Positions 17,431 to 27,253 are shown, counted from the stretch's first letter. The stretch: 64,000 nucleotides of DNA from an uncultured Bacillota bacterium (GCA_900551705.1 URWY01000002.1:26574-90573), one strand, 5' to 3'. The notes: generated by a model from the sequence alone, not told the origin. Translations and numbers: made by a program.

Positions 17431-18572
17431 ATATGCATCTTACTCATATCTGGAAGTCCATTGCCTTCAAGATTGCGGTTAAATGTTAGCGATTTGCAAC
17501 TCGCAAGCAATTTGTACTTGACCATATCCGGAGTTAATAAAGGATTTTTTTCAAAGATTAGCGCACATACTCCAGCTATCATTGGTGTTGCAACACTAGT
17601 TCCGCTTAGAACTGTGTAATTCTTTGATGGCTCAATACTGCATGAGTTAATATTCACTGCTGGCGCAATTAAATCTGGCTTATATCGCCTTAGCGCAGGT
17701 CCGCGCGATGAGAAATTTGCAATTTCAAAAAAGTTTGTGTTAAATTCGTCATTGTCAAGTCTGTTGTCATTCATTCCGCCAACAGTTATTATCTTTGCAC
17801 TCGTTCCTGGAGATTTGATTGTTTGATATTCAGGCCCGCTGTTCCCTGCCGCAGCAACAACCACAACACCCCTGTCCCAAAGTGCCTCTGCGCCTTTCAT
17901 TATTGGGTCATTAATGCCAAGCGGTTCACTGCCAAAACTCATGCAAACAACTTTAATATTATATTTTTTATAGTTGTCATATACCCATTGCATCGCTTCC
18001 AAAATTACAATCGCACTCGCTTCGCCGGCATTGTTCAATGCTTTTATTGAAATTATGTTGCTTTCAGGTGCAATACCTTTAAATTTCCCGCCACTCAAAC
18101 AGCCATTACCGCTTCCTACACCCGCAACAAATGTTCCGTGGCCGTTGTCATCGTATGGTGTTTTTCTATCATTAAACAAGTCTATAAATTTAATTATTCT
18201 GTTTTTACAAATTGTGAAATCTCCGTGCGGTTTAATTCCAGTGTCTATATAACAAATCGTCACGCCCTTACCTGTCAATTTTTCATCAATGTTAAGCACT
18301 TTTCGCGCCACATTCATCAGTGCCATAACGCTCGACTGCTTGGTTATAAACTTCACCCAACTGCGATTACATAGGTCAATGATTTCACTCGGATTTGCCT
18401 CAATCGCCACTGCCTTTATAAATGGAAATTCGGCAACAACTCGATGTTTGCCTTTAAAATATCGTTTTGCTGACACCAAATTTTCAACATAGGCAATGCA
18501 ATTTATGTGCATATTATCACTCATTGCCATCACAGAAAATAAATCTTTGTCCAACTTGTTTAAATTTTTCAC
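17427..18572 (-). CDS. Intracellular subtilisin-like serine protease
   Basis: A 381-residue S8 peptidase. The catalytic triad is visible: Asp in ICYIDTGIKPHGDF (about residue 108), His in DNGHGTFVAGVGSG (about 143), and Ser in SGTSVATPMIAGV (about 324), with the oxyanion Asn in AAAGNSGPEY. There is no signal peptide, and a short N-terminal extension of ~75 residues precedes the protease domain, as in intracellular subtilisins. I use the GTG at 18572, preceded by GGGGGCG; the ATG two bases upstream is out of frame. Possible roles are turnover of damaged proteins or sporulation-related proteolysis. Confidence 0.93.
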   Translation of the reverse strand: MKNLNKLDKDLFSVMAMSDNMHINCIAYVENLVSAKRYFKGKHRVVAEFPFIKAVAIEANPSEIIDLCNRSWVKFITKQSSVMALMNVARKVLNIDEKLTGKGVTICYIDTGIKPHGDFTICKNRIIKFIDLFNDRKTPYDDNGHGTFVAGVGSGNGCLSGGKFKGIAPESNIISIKALNNAGEASAIVILEAMQWVYDNYKKYNIKVVCMSFGSEPLGINDPIMKGAEALWDRGVVVVAAAGNSGPEYQTIKSPGTSAKIITVGGMNDNRLDNDEFNTNFFEIANFSSRGPALRRYKPDLIAPAVNINSCSIEPSKNYTVLSGTSVATPMIAGVCALIFEKNPLLTPDMVKYKLLASCKSLTFNRNLEGNGLPDMSKMHI

Positions 18573-18582
18573 ATCGCCCCCG

Positions 18583-18876
18583 CTATTTTATTCTATTCAG
18601 TAAATTTTGAAGTGTTCGTTGTTGGTCAGGCGTGAGATAATCTTTCACCATTTCCACCGAAGATGAAATTTTGTTGAAATCAAATGTGCCGTTGGCCTTT
18701 GAAGATTGAACTTCACTAAGAAGTTTATGCATCATTTCACCTTGACTCATCGATGAATATTCTTGAACTTTGCTCTTAACAAACTCTTCATTCATTGAAT
18801 TTTTTTCGCTTTTAAGGCAACTTTTTTGCTCACATTTACCATTTTCTTCTGCAAAATCATAAAGATTTTTCGCCAT
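18583..18876 (-). CDS. Small hypothetical protein
   Basis: A 97-residue hydrophilic protein with two Cys near the N-terminus (GKCEQKSCLK) and a C-terminal region (LTPDQQRTLQNLLNRI) that looks like an amphipathic helix pair. The ATG at 18876 follows AAAGGAG. Ten nt separate its stop from the subtilase GTG on the same strand, so the two are probably one operon. It is divergent from another small gene at 18944. Function unknown. Confidence 0.75.
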   Translation of the reverse strand: MAKNLYDFAEENGKCEQKSCLKSEKNSMNEEFVKSKVQEYSSMSQGEMMHKLLSEVQSSKANGTFDFNKISSSVEMVKDYLTPDQQRTLQNLLNRIK

Positions 18877-18943
18877 ACCCGCTCCTTTTTTAACTAAATT
18901 ATTATATGCCGCATATATATTTATTGTTAGAAAGGGAGTAAAT

Positions 18944-19336
18944 TTGAATTTCAATAATTTATTTAATTCCAATAATTCACAATTTCAAGAAAATAGCGTT
19001 GACAAAAGTTCAAACGCTAATTTATCACTCTATCCTGAGTGCCAAAATTGCGGTTATAACAATCAAAATAAACAATTCGAGCAAATTAACGAGACAAATC
19101 AAAATCAAGCTCAGAATGCAAATTTGAGCAGCATTTTACAATTATTAAGTCTGTTCAATGCAAAAAAAATGGACATGACCACTCTGCTTGCATCTCCACT
19201 TGGCAAAAAACTTGGCATAAATGAAAATTTGGCATCAATGCTGTCGCTTTTAAACACTAAAAATCAATCAAAAACATTATCAAACACTCAGAAAGAGACA
19301 TTGCCTAAAATAGACTCACTAGGACGCCTAAAATGA
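18944..19336 (+). CDS. Small Asn/Gln-rich hypothetical protein, TTG start
   Basis: A 130-residue protein, very rich in Asn and Gln in its first 65 residues, with a CQNCGYNN pair and then a helical segment (LSSILQLLSLFNAKKMD and NLASMLSLLNTK). I use the TTG at 18944 because AAAGGGAG lies 5 nt upstream. Its stop overlaps a possible ATG of murG (ATGA at 19333-19336). The low-complexity N-terminus suggests a flexible or assembly-prone protein. I do not recognise it. Confidence 0.65.
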   Translation: MNFNNLFNSNNSQFQENSVDKSSNANLSLYPECQNCGYNNQNKQFEQINETNQNQAQNANLSSILQLLSLFNAKKMDMTTLLASPLGKKLGINENLASMLSLLNTKNQSKTLSNTQKETLPKIDSLGRLK

Positions 19337-19383
19337 GCCAAAATTATAGTATACATTCAATAAAAGTCGCACAAACTACAAAT

Positions 19384-20430
19384 ATGAAAACAATAGTATT
19401 CACAGGTGGTGGCACCGCCGGTCATATCATGCCAAATGTGGCGCTTTTCCCAGAAGCAAAAAAACATTTTGACAAAATCGCCTACATAGGTTCTTCTGGC
19501 ATGGAAAAACAAATCATCGGCTCAGAGAAAGATGTAGATTTCTATGAAATAGATGCTGTCAAATTGGTAAGGAGTTTAACACTTAAAAATTTGGCAATTC
19601 CTTTCAAATTGCATAAATCAATAAGGCAAGCAAAAAAAATACTCAAAAAATTGCAACCAAATGTTGTATTTTCAAAGGGCGGATATGTATCATTGCCAAC
19701 AGTTATCGCCGCAAAAAAACTAAAAATTCCGGTAATAAGTCACGAATCAGATATGACAATGGGATTGGCGAACAAAATCATCTATCGCTATTCAGATAAA
19801 ATGTTGACAACTTTTGAATGCACGGCGAAAGGTAAATCAAAATGCGTGTTTGTGGGGTCGCCTATCCGCGAAAAAGTCTTGAAAGGAAATAAGAATAACC
19901 TAAATTTACATTTTGGCAATAAACCAAATATTCTGTTCTTCGGCGGTAGTCTTGGTGCAAAAAAAATCAATGACGCAGTGGAAAATGCCTTGCCAGAATT
20001 AACAAAAAAATACAACATCATTCATCTAACCGGCAAGGGTAAAAAAATTAATTTAAAAACAATTTATCCGAATTATTATCAACAAGAATATGCCAACAAT
20101 ATTGAAGACTTTTTTAATCTCGCCGACTTAGTTGTTACTCGTGGGGGTGCGAATGCCCTATTTGAACTTTTAGCGATTCAAAAACCAATGTTAATTATAC
20201 CATTACCAAAAGCTGAAAGTCGTGGCGACCAACTTGACAATGCTAAATATTTTTCTGAAAAAGGCTACGCAAAAGTGCTGTATCAAGAAAACTTAACAAC
20301 AAAAACTTTACTAAATGCACTTGACGAACTTGAAAAAGATAAAGAAAAGATAAAAAAGGCAATGGAAAAAGCACCACAAAAAAACTCAAATCAAAAAATC
20401 ATGGAAATAATAGCCAAAACAGCAAAATAA
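19384..20430 (+). CDS. murG: UDP-GlcNAc:undecaprenyl-PP-MurNAc-pentapeptide transferase
   Basis: Converts lipid I to lipid II on the inner face of the membrane, in peptidoglycan synthesis. The ~348-residue GT28 enzyme has FTGGGTAGHIMPNVAL at the N-terminus (GGTGGH-type loop), VVFSKGGYVSLPTVIAA, HESDMTMGLANK, FFGGSLGAKKIN, and the UDP-GlcNAc-binding TRGGANALFELL and RGDQLDNAKYF. The ATG at 19384 places the glycine loop as in other MurG proteins. An in-frame ATG at 19333 overlaps the previous stop (ATGA) and would add 17 residues by translational coupling; I cannot exclude it. It is isolated from other mur genes. Confidence 0.93.
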   Translation: MKTIVFTGGGTAGHIMPNVALFPEAKKHFDKIAYIGSSGMEKQIIGSEKDVDFYEIDAVKLVRSLTLKNLAIPFKLHKSIRQAKKILKKLQPNVVFSKGGYVSLPTVIAAKKLKIPVISHESDMTMGLANKIIYRYSDKMLTTFECTAKGKSKCVFVGSPIREKVLKGNKNNLNLHFGNKPNILFFGGSLGAKKINDAVENALPELTKKYNIIHLTGKGKKINLKTIYPNYYQQEYANNIEDFFNLADLVVTRGGANALFELLAIQKPMLIIPLPKAESRGDQLDNAKYFSEKGYAKVLYQENLTTKTLLNALDELEKDKEKIKKAMEKAPQKNSNQKIMEIIAKTAK

Positions 20431-20457
20431 AAATGCTCAAAGTAATGAGCATTTTTT
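20431..20457 (+). terminator. Terminator after murG
   Basis: Arms AATGCTCA (20432-20439) and TGAGCATT (20446-20453), then a T run. Confidence 0.85.
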
Positions 20458-20477
20458 ATTTTTCCTGGTTTTAAGAT

Positions 20478-23168
20478 TTATGCTATCGCGCCAGAATATT
20501 TGTAATATTTTCCGCTTGCATCAACAATTCCGTTTTCATTATAAAGCGTGTCATCTACTTTTGTGAAGCCTAAACCTGTAATTGCTGTCGCATCTGCACT
20601 GTCAACATAAATTGTTGTTAACTTGCTGCAACCACTAAATGCACCATATTTAATTGTTGTAACGCTTGCAGGCAATACAATACTTTCCAAACTTGTGCAA
20701 CCATTAAAACAAGAACTTGGTATTGAAGTAATATTTCCTTTAATAACCACTGATGTTAAACCACTGCAATTTCGGAATGCATAATCTCCAATGCTGGTCA
20801 CGCTGTTTGGGATTGTGATTGTTGTTAAACCACTGCAACCAGAGAATGCACCATTTCCAATACTAGTTACGCTGTTTGGGATTGTGATTGTTGTTAAACC
20901 ACTGCAACCAGAGAATGCCCAACCTCCAATGCTGGTTACGCTGTCTAGGATTGTGATTGTTGTTAAATTACTGCAATTTCCGAATGCGCCGTCTCCAATA
21001 CTTGTTACGCTGTTTGGGATTGTGATTGATGTTAAACCTTTGCAAGAGTGGAATGCATAGTTTCCAATGCTGGTCACGCTACCATCAGTAGGAATAACAC
21101 TATTTTTACAACCAATAATTAGAGTTTTGCTTGCTGTTTCAATCAAACAATTTCCTGCACTATGATAGTTTGCATTTCCTTCTGCAACTTTTATTTCTTC
21201 TAAAGCACTGCAATATAGGAATGCATTCGTTCCAATGCTGGTTACTTTGTCTGGGATTGTGATTGAGGTTAATCCGTTGCAACTTTCGAATGCATTCTTT
21301 CCAATGCTGGTTACGCTGTCTGGGATTGTGATGGATTTTAAACCGCAATTATAGAATACACGATTTCCAATACTGGTTACGCTGTCTGGGATTGTGATGG
21401 ATTTTAAATCAGTGTAACTAGAGAATGCTCCATCTCCAATGCTGGTCACTGAAAGACCATTTAGTTTTGCAGGAATTTCATAAGTTGTACCTGCTGAAAT
21501 ATATCTTGACACACTTAATTCACCATTAGATTTTGCAAATATTGCTTTACTGTCTGTTGCTAAATATGGATTGTTTTCTGAAATTGTAATAGTAATGCTT
21601 GAAACATTAGTTGGCAACCAAGAAGCGTCATTTATTCCAGCGCCAATGCACATTGATGTTAAACCACTGCAATTTCCGAATGTCCATTGCCCACCAATGC
21701 TGGTTACACTGTCTGGTATTGTAATAGATGTTAAAGCATCGCAACCTGTGAATGCATAATCTCCAATGCTGGTTACGCTGTTTGGGATTGTAATAGATGT
21801 TAAATCAGAGCAATTTTTGAATACTTGATAAAGTTCAGTCACTGCATATTTATTTGAATCCTGACTAATGCCAATAAATTTTGGAATATTTACTATTGTT
21901 ACACCATCGTTAGGAACAAATTTTCTGAGTTTTGCTGTGTAGGTGTTTGTATTTGCATAAGTTGAAGCGCTGAGAGTTGAAACACTATTTGTTGGAATTG
22001 ATGAAAGTGTTACGGTATTTCCATTTGAATCTAACAGGTCAAAATACCATGTTCCTTGGTCGTCTGTGTATTGGTATTTGCCATAAGATGTGTTTGTTGA
22101 GTTTTGTGTTACGCCTGTAGGCAAGAAAACTTTAAGATTTGGTTCTGCAACCCTCCAAGCATTGTCTTTACCTGCGGTTTTGCCTGTTGTGTCTGCATTG
22201 ATTAATAGATTTGTTGCTTCGGCAGCACCATACCAAATTTTTGCACCTGTAGAAAAAGCATCTGATGCAATTATATATGTTATATTAGTGCTATTATTAA
22301 GTTTTAACCTTAAATTTGTGCAGCCTTCAAACGCTCTTGAACCAATTAATATTGTTTTCATAGCTGTTGGGTCACCTGAAATTGTGATTTCACCATCTTT
22401 TTTGCCTTCTGAGATGATGTCGTCAATATTAATTTCTGGTTTTTCTTCTGTTGTAACATCAACTTCAATTGGTTTAACAACTTCTGTTATTTTCCAACCT
22501 TCTGCTGCTGCGTCTGCATCGCCTTGGAGCGTTTCGAGTGTGAGATAAACTTCAATTTTGTTGATTGATGTTGTTCCGTCAACAAAACCGCCACCTTCTA
22601 GGTCGTTAGAACCTTTAAAGCCTTCACCTTCAATGACAAACTTTGCATCTGTTGCAAACAAATCTACAAATGTTGTTGCTGTTTTTGCAAACTTGTTTAG
22701 AGTTGAACCTGTTGCGTAGTAAAAGTAGCCGTCACCGGACCCTACCCAGTTTGTGCCAAAGAAACTTGAACTCGTTTTTATTAACTTTGTTGCGTCAGCG
22801 AGTTCAACTGGCGTTTCTCCGTTGTAAAACTTATACGATAGTTTTACTCTTGCATAAAAGTTGACAGATTTCTCGTTCGCTCTTATGCCTGCTGCATTGA
22901 CTGTAATCTCTTCACCTGGTTGGGCGTTTGTTTCGTCAAACAACAAAAATGTGGTTGTTGTTTCGCGCGTCCAAATGCCTTCGTCTGGTGTTTTGCCAAA
23001 ACCTTTGTAGTCAATGATGATACCTTGATCCATGCTCAATGTACCTGTGGCTTGACGCTTTGCTTGATAGAAAGCTCCAGTGATACCAATTGCGAGCGCC
23101 AGGCACAACAAAAGCGCTACTGCAATGATTGCCACTTTTAGGCTTCTTGTTTTTGTTTTATTATTCAT
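20478..23168 (-). CDS. BspA-like leucine-rich-repeat surface protein, copy 1
   Basis: An 896-residue exported protein. Residues 1-35 form a signal or anchor helix, after which SMDQGIIIDYKGF and a beta-rich domain of ~210 residues resemble TasA/camelysin-type exported subunits. A linker follows, then about 14 leucine-rich repeats of the Treponema/BspA type (LRR_5), each about 23 residues with the core LTSITIPNSVTSIGDYAF. The last repeats are VVIKGNITSIPSSCF and VLPASVTTIKYGAF. BspA-like proteins mediate adhesion in gut and oral bacteria. The ATG at 23168 follows AAAAGGAG. A paralogue with a nearly identical N-terminal domain lies at the right edge. Confidence 0.9.
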   Translation of the reverse strand: MNNKTKTRSLKVAIIAVALLLCLALAIGITGAFYQAKRQATGTLSMDQGIIIDYKGFGKTPDEGIWTRETTTTFLLFDETNAQPGEEITVNAAGIRANEKSVNFYARVKLSYKFYNGETPVELADATKLIKTSSSFFGTNWVGSGDGYFYYATGSTLNKFAKTATTFVDLFATDAKFVIEGEGFKGSNDLEGGGFVDGTTSINKIEVYLTLETLQGDADAAAEGWKITEVVKPIEVDVTTEEKPEINIDDIISEGKKDGEITISGDPTAMKTILIGSRAFEGCTNLRLKLNNSTNITYIIASDAFSTGAKIWYGAAEATNLLINADTTGKTAGKDNAWRVAEPNLKVFLPTGVTQNSTNTSYGKYQYTDDQGTWYFDLLDSNGNTVTLSSIPTNSVSTLSASTYANTNTYTAKLRKFVPNDGVTIVNIPKFIGISQDSNKYAVTELYQVFKNCSDLTSITIPNSVTSIGDYAFTGCDALTSITIPDSVTSIGGQWTFGNCSGLTSMCIGAGINDASWLPTNVSSITITISENNPYLATDSKAIFAKSNGELSVSRYISAGTTYEIPAKLNGLSVTSIGDGAFSSYTDLKSITIPDSVTSIGNRVFYNCGLKSITIPDSVTSIGKNAFESCNGLTSITIPDKVTSIGTNAFLYCSALEEIKVAEGNANYHSAGNCLIETASKTLIIGCKNSVIPTDGSVTSIGNYAFHSCKGLTSITIPNSVTSIGDGAFGNCSNLTTITILDSVTSIGGWAFSGCSGLTTITIPNSVTSIGNGAFSGCSGLTTITIPNSVTSIGDYAFRNCSGLTSVVIKGNITSIPSSCFNGCTSLESIVLPASVTTIKYGAFSGCSKLTTIYVDSADATAITGLGFTKVDDTLYNENGIVDASGKYYKYSGAIA
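20735..21800 (-). repeat. Array of 69-bp LRR-coding repeats
   Basis: LRR units recur every 69 bp with long identical stretches. For example, the segment starting at 20802 is repeated almost exactly at 20871. Such DNA identity favours unequal recombination and changes of repeat number. Confidence 0.85.
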
Positions 23169-23320
23169 ACATTTCTCCTTTTGTATTTTCATTCATGGGA
23201 ATTATAACACACCATTTGTGAAAACTACAAACTTTTTTAACAATTTTTTTACGAATTTCCTTAGTAACAAGTAAAATGAAATTAGAAAACAAAATTATTA
23301 TTCTCAAAGGTTAAGTTTTT

Positions 23321-23650
23321 ATGAGCGAATTTAAGAAAATCTTACTTGATTTAATGAAACTTAATAATATTTCCACTTTTGTTGAATTAAGCGCTTGCAC
23401 AGGAATTCCAATTAGCACGATGTCGCATTGGTTTAATGAAGATAAAATTCCAAGCGTTTCAAACTTAATTACTTTGTCCAAATTCTTTCAAGTTTCCATT
23501 GATAAATTGTTGGGTGTGGAAGAAATTAAAAGCGAGCAAGCGATAACAGAAGATAAGAAAATAGAAAGCGAGTTGTTTTACAAATTTAGAAAATTATCAC
23601 AAAATGAAAAAAGACTAATAATCGCCTATTTAGACGGATTATTAGCCTAA
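23321..23650 (+). CDS. XRE-family helix-turn-helix regulator
   Basis: A 109-residue protein with a Cro/CI-type DNA-binding domain in residues 5-65 (LLDLMKLNNISTFVELSACT, then ISTMSHWFNEDKIPSVSNLI). Its C-terminal helix KLSQNEKRLIIAYLDGLL resembles the end of the XRE protein at 4379. A weak AAAGG precedes the ATG at 23321. It is divergent from the BspA-like gene (153-nt gap), so it could control it; this is inference from position. Confidence 0.82.
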   Translation: MSEFKKILLDLMKLNNISTFVELSACTGIPISTMSHWFNEDKIPSVSNLITLSKFFQVSIDKLLGVEEIKSEQAITEDKKIESELFYKFRKLSQNEKRLIIAYLDGLLA

Positions 23651-23698
23651 TTTAATTTGATTTTAATTAATCCATTATTTACTTGTTAATACGAACAT

Positions 23699-25492
23699 TT
23701 ATGCAGTTTCTTCTGTGTATTTACTTGAAAATTGACTGTTATACAAATCTGCGTAGAAGCCGTTTGCTGCTAAAAGTTGTTTATGTTTACCCTTTTCAAT
23801 AATGTTGCCGTCTTTCATAACCAAAATTAAGTCGGCATTTTTTATTGTTGAAAGTCTATGAGCGATAACAAAACTTGTTCTATTTTTTGTCAATTTATCC
23901 ATTGCTTTTTGTATTAATTCTTCCGTTCTGGTATCAACTGAACTTGTTGCTTCATCAAGGATTAACATTGGTGCATTTTGTATCATTGCCCTTGCAATTG
24001 TCATAAGTTGTTTTTGTCCCGCAGAAATTGCTGTGTTATCATCAAGAACCATATCATAGCCATTTGGTAGTGTTCTAATAAAGTGGTCTACGCCGCATGC
24101 TTCGCAAGCCTTTACAATTTCTTCATCAGAAACATTTTCCTTGTTGAAAACCAAATTTTCTTTAATTGTTCCTTCAAACAACCATGTATCTTGCAAAACC
24201 ATTCCAAAAAGGTTATGTATATTTTCACGCGTCAAATCGCTGGAGGGAATACCATCAATAGTTATTTGTCCATCGTTTAATTCATAAAATCTCATAAGCA
24301 AGTTAACAAGTGTTGTTTTACCTGCACCTGTTGGGCCAACAATTGCTATTTTTTGCCCTGCTTTCACTTTTGTGCTGAAATCTGGAATGATAATTTTATT
24401 TTCATCGTATCCAAATTTAACATTTTTAAATTCAATATTTCCTTTAACTTGGCTAGGCTCTAAAACAAGAGTTTTTGAACTTTCGTCAGATAATTCTTGC
24501 TCTTCTAAGAAAGAGAATACTCTTTCACTTGCCGCCGCCCCAGATTGAATGTTTGTGAACGCTTGGGCGATTTGTGACAATGGTTGCGTGAACAAACGGA
24601 TATAAATCATAAATGACACGATTGAGCCAATTCCGATTGTTCCGTTCATAACAAGAAGTGCACCAGAAATACACACTGCAACATAGCCGAAATTTCCGAT
24701 AAATCCCATTAATGGTCCCATAAGTCCTGAGAAAAATTGAGATTTCCATGCATTTACATACAATTTTTTATTGATTTTTCCGAAACTTTTAATAGTTTCA
24801 TCATTTGCGTTTGAAACTTTAACAATGTCATGTCCGGAATAAATTTCTTCAATATGTCCGTTTAATTCTGCTAATGAATTTTGTTGTGCATTAAAATATT
24901 TTTGCGATTTTGCCATGATAACTGCCATAATAACAAAACCAACCAAAGTTGCTGCAATAGCGATAAATGCCATTATCCAGTTTGTGATAAACATCATAAC
25001 AAGCGAGCCAATTAAAAGCGCTGAGGAACTTATGATTGTAACAACGCTGTTGCTGATTGTATATCCTAATGTGTCAACATCGTTAACGATTGTGCTTAAA
25101 ATTTCTCCATAAGTTGTTTTATCATAATATTTGAATGGAATATTATTCATTTTTTTAGAAATATCTTGCCTTAATTCTTTGCTTAATTTATTTGAAACAA
25201 CAACGGTGATGTAGTTTTGTAAATAGTTAAATAAGAAACCAGCCGAATAAAATGAAACCAAAATCAAGCCGATTTTTAATACAAAATCAAAATCAATTCC
25301 AATCATCATGTTGTTGGTTATATGATTTGTTAAATCTGACAAATAGTTAGGTCCTAAAATTATAAGCACAGTTCCAGCGACTGCTAAGAAGATTGCGCAA
25401 AAAATTAAAGGAAAATATTTTTTGCTATATTTCATTAATTTGACAAGAGAGCCTTTAAAATCTTTTGCTTTTTCAGTCTTATGTTTTGGCAT
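23699..25492 (-). CDS. ABC exporter half-transporter, catalytic subunit
   Basis: A 597-residue type IV exporter half: six membrane helices (residues ~30-320), then an ATPase domain. Walker A is VGPTGAGKTT, the signature ISAGQKQ, Walker B MLILDEATSSVD with the catalytic Glu, and the H-loop FVIAHRLSTI with its His. The partner at 25494 lacks the Glu and His, so the pair should form a heterodimer with one active consensus site, like the BmrCD and LmrCD multidrug exporters. The start follows AGGAGG, one base after the partner's stop. Confidence 0.93.
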   Translation of the reverse strand: MPKHKTEKAKDFKGSLVKLMKYSKKYFPLIFCAIFLAVAGTVLIILGPNYLSDLTNHITNNMMIGIDFDFVLKIGLILVSFYSAGFLFNYLQNYITVVVSNKLSKELRQDISKKMNNIPFKYYDKTTYGEILSTIVNDVDTLGYTISNSVVTIISSSALLIGSLVMMFITNWIMAFIAIAATLVGFVIMAVIMAKSQKYFNAQQNSLAELNGHIEEIYSGHDIVKVSNANDETIKSFGKINKKLYVNAWKSQFFSGLMGPLMGFIGNFGYVAVCISGALLVMNGTIGIGSIVSFMIYIRLFTQPLSQIAQAFTNIQSGAAASERVFSFLEEQELSDESSKTLVLEPSQVKGNIEFKNVKFGYDENKIIIPDFSTKVKAGQKIAIVGPTGAGKTTLVNLLMRFYELNDGQITIDGIPSSDLTRENIHNLFGMVLQDTWLFEGTIKENLVFNKENVSDEEIVKACEACGVDHFIRTLPNGYDMVLDDNTAISAGQKQLMTIARAMIQNAPMLILDEATSSVDTRTEELIQKAMDKLTKNRTSFVIAHRLSTIKNADLILVMKDGNIIEKGKHKQLLAANGFYADLYNSQFSSKYTEETA

Positions 25493-25493
25493 A

Positions 25494-27242
25494 TTATAAC
25501 TCCTCCTTGCTTAATTGTGACAAAGCAATTTCTTTGTAAACTGGGCAATTTTTTAACAATTCTTCATGTTTACCAATTCCCACCATATTGCCGTTGTCCA
25601 AAACGATAATTTTATCTGCATTTTTGATTGTTCCAATTCTTTGAGCAACAATCAAGCAAGTTGTGCCTTTGAGTTCTTTGTTAATCGTTCTTCTCAATGC
25701 TTTATCTGTCTTATAGTCAAGTGCTGAGAATGAGTCATCAAAAATGAGTATTTCTGATTTTCTCGCAAATGCACGCGCTATTGACAAACGCTGTTTTTGA
25801 CCGCCAGAAACATTCTTCCCCCCTTGCGAGATGTGAGAATCGTAGCCGTCTGGCATTTTTTCAACAAAGTCTTTGGCTTGTGCTTGTTTAATTGCAAGTT
25901 GAATTTCTTCTTGACTTGGTTTGCCTTGTTTACTTTCACCAAAGCCAACATTTTCATTTATTGTCCCTGTAAACAAAACCGACCTTTGAGCAACATAGCC
26001 AACAATATTATATAAGTTTTCAAGTTTATAATTTTTTACATCAACTCCATCAACTAAAATTTCACCTTCGGTGGCATCATAGAATCTTGGCACAAGGTCA
26101 ATAAGTGTGCTTTTACCGCTACCAGTTGAACCAATAAAGGCTATCGTTTCGCCTTTATTTGCTTTAAATGAAATGTTTTTCAATACATATTCATCAGCGT
26201 TTGGATATTTGAAACAAACATTTTTAAATTCAACTGTTCCTTCTTCGGTAGGCTTAGCACCTTCGCCGTCTTCAATGCTTGACTTTGTTTCTAACACTTC
26301 GTTGATACGCTTTGCTGATACAGATGCTCTTGGAAGCATGATAAATATCATGACAAGCATAATAAATGACATAATAACTTGAACTGCATACGACATAAAT
26401 ACAACCATGTCACTAAACAATGCAATTTTGTCCATGCCAGACGCCGCTTCAATGATATACGCTCCAACCCAATAAATCGCAAGTGAAATGCAGTTCATAA
26501 CAAAATACATCATTGGGTTAAAAAGCGACATTCTTTTATCAAGATAAAGATATGTATTTGTTAAATCTGTGTTCTTTTCTTCAAACTTATTTTCTTCAAA
26601 TTGTTCGGCATTAAATGCTTTAACAACTCTAAGCCCTGTAAGATTTTCTCTTGCAACCCTGTTGATATCATCAGTTTGTTTTTGCATTTTTTTAAATTTT
26701 GGAAGGCAAGCAATCAAAATTGCAATAATCGTTGTAAGCAAAACAACAACTGCAATTGCTGTTACAACGCTCCATTGCCAACTTTTTCCAACAATTTTTA
26801 CAATTGCCCAAACGGCCATTATTGGTGCTTTAACAAGCATTTGAAGCCCCATTGCAATAAAGTTTTGAACTTGAGTTACATCGTTTGTTGTTCTGGTTAT
26901 CAAACTTGCTGTTGAAAAATGCTTCATTTCGCTTTTTGAAAATTTTTGAATTTTTGAATAAACTTTTCCCCTGATTATAAGTCCAAGTTTTGCAGCAATT
27001 CTTGCAGCAAAAAATCCAACGACAACGCTCATCAATGCGCTGCCAACCGCGCAGGCAATCATGAAACCGCCGTTTTTCCAAATTTCACTCATATTGTCGC
27101 TGCCAGTTGTTAAAAGCGAGGTTATTTGCGACATATATTCAGGAAGTTTCAAATCTAGCCATACTTGTGCCACGATAAAAACAATACTGACCGCAGCCAT
27201 AAGCCATTCTTTCCAAGTTAAATTTTTTAACATTTTTAACAT
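25494..27242 (-). CDS. ABC exporter half-transporter, degenerate-site subunit
   Basis: A 582-residue exporter half with six membrane helices and an ATPase domain. Walker A is IGSTGSGKST and the signature VSGGQKQRLS is perfect. Walker B reads ILIFDDSFSALD, with Asp for the catalytic Glu, and the H-loop IVAQRIGTI has Gln for His. These changes are typical of the non-hydrolysing half of heterodimeric exporters. Its intact signature would complete the active site of the partner encoded next. The ATG at 27242 follows CTAGGAG, 11 nt after the marR stop. Confidence 0.93.
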   Translation of the reverse strand: MLKMLKNLTWKEWLMAAVSIVFIVAQVWLDLKLPEYMSQITSLLTTGSDNMSEIWKNGGFMIACAVGSALMSVVVGFFAARIAAKLGLIIRGKVYSKIQKFSKSEMKHFSTASLITRTTNDVTQVQNFIAMGLQMLVKAPIMAVWAIVKIVGKSWQWSVVTAIAVVVLLTTIIAILIACLPKFKKMQKQTDDINRVARENLTGLRVVKAFNAEQFEENKFEEKNTDLTNTYLYLDKRMSLFNPMMYFVMNCISLAIYWVGAYIIEAASGMDKIALFSDMVVFMSYAVQVIMSFIMLVMIFIMLPRASVSAKRINEVLETKSSIEDGEGAKPTEEGTVEFKNVCFKYPNADEYVLKNISFKANKGETIAFIGSTGSGKSTLIDLVPRFYDATEGEILVDGVDVKNYKLENLYNIVGYVAQRSVLFTGTINENVGFGESKQGKPSQEEIQLAIKQAQAKDFVEKMPDGYDSHISQGGKNVSGGQKQRLSIARAFARKSEILIFDDSFSALDYKTDKALRRTINKELKGTTCLIVAQRIGTIKNADKIIVLDNGNMVGIGKHEELLKNCPVYKEIALSQLSKEEL

Positions 27243-27253
27243 ATTTTTTTCTC

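Noticed and set aside
20735..23168. Short direct repeats considered as a CRISPR array
   Set aside because: The 69-bp periodic units are codons of LRR repeats in one open frame, with no spacer/repeat alternation.
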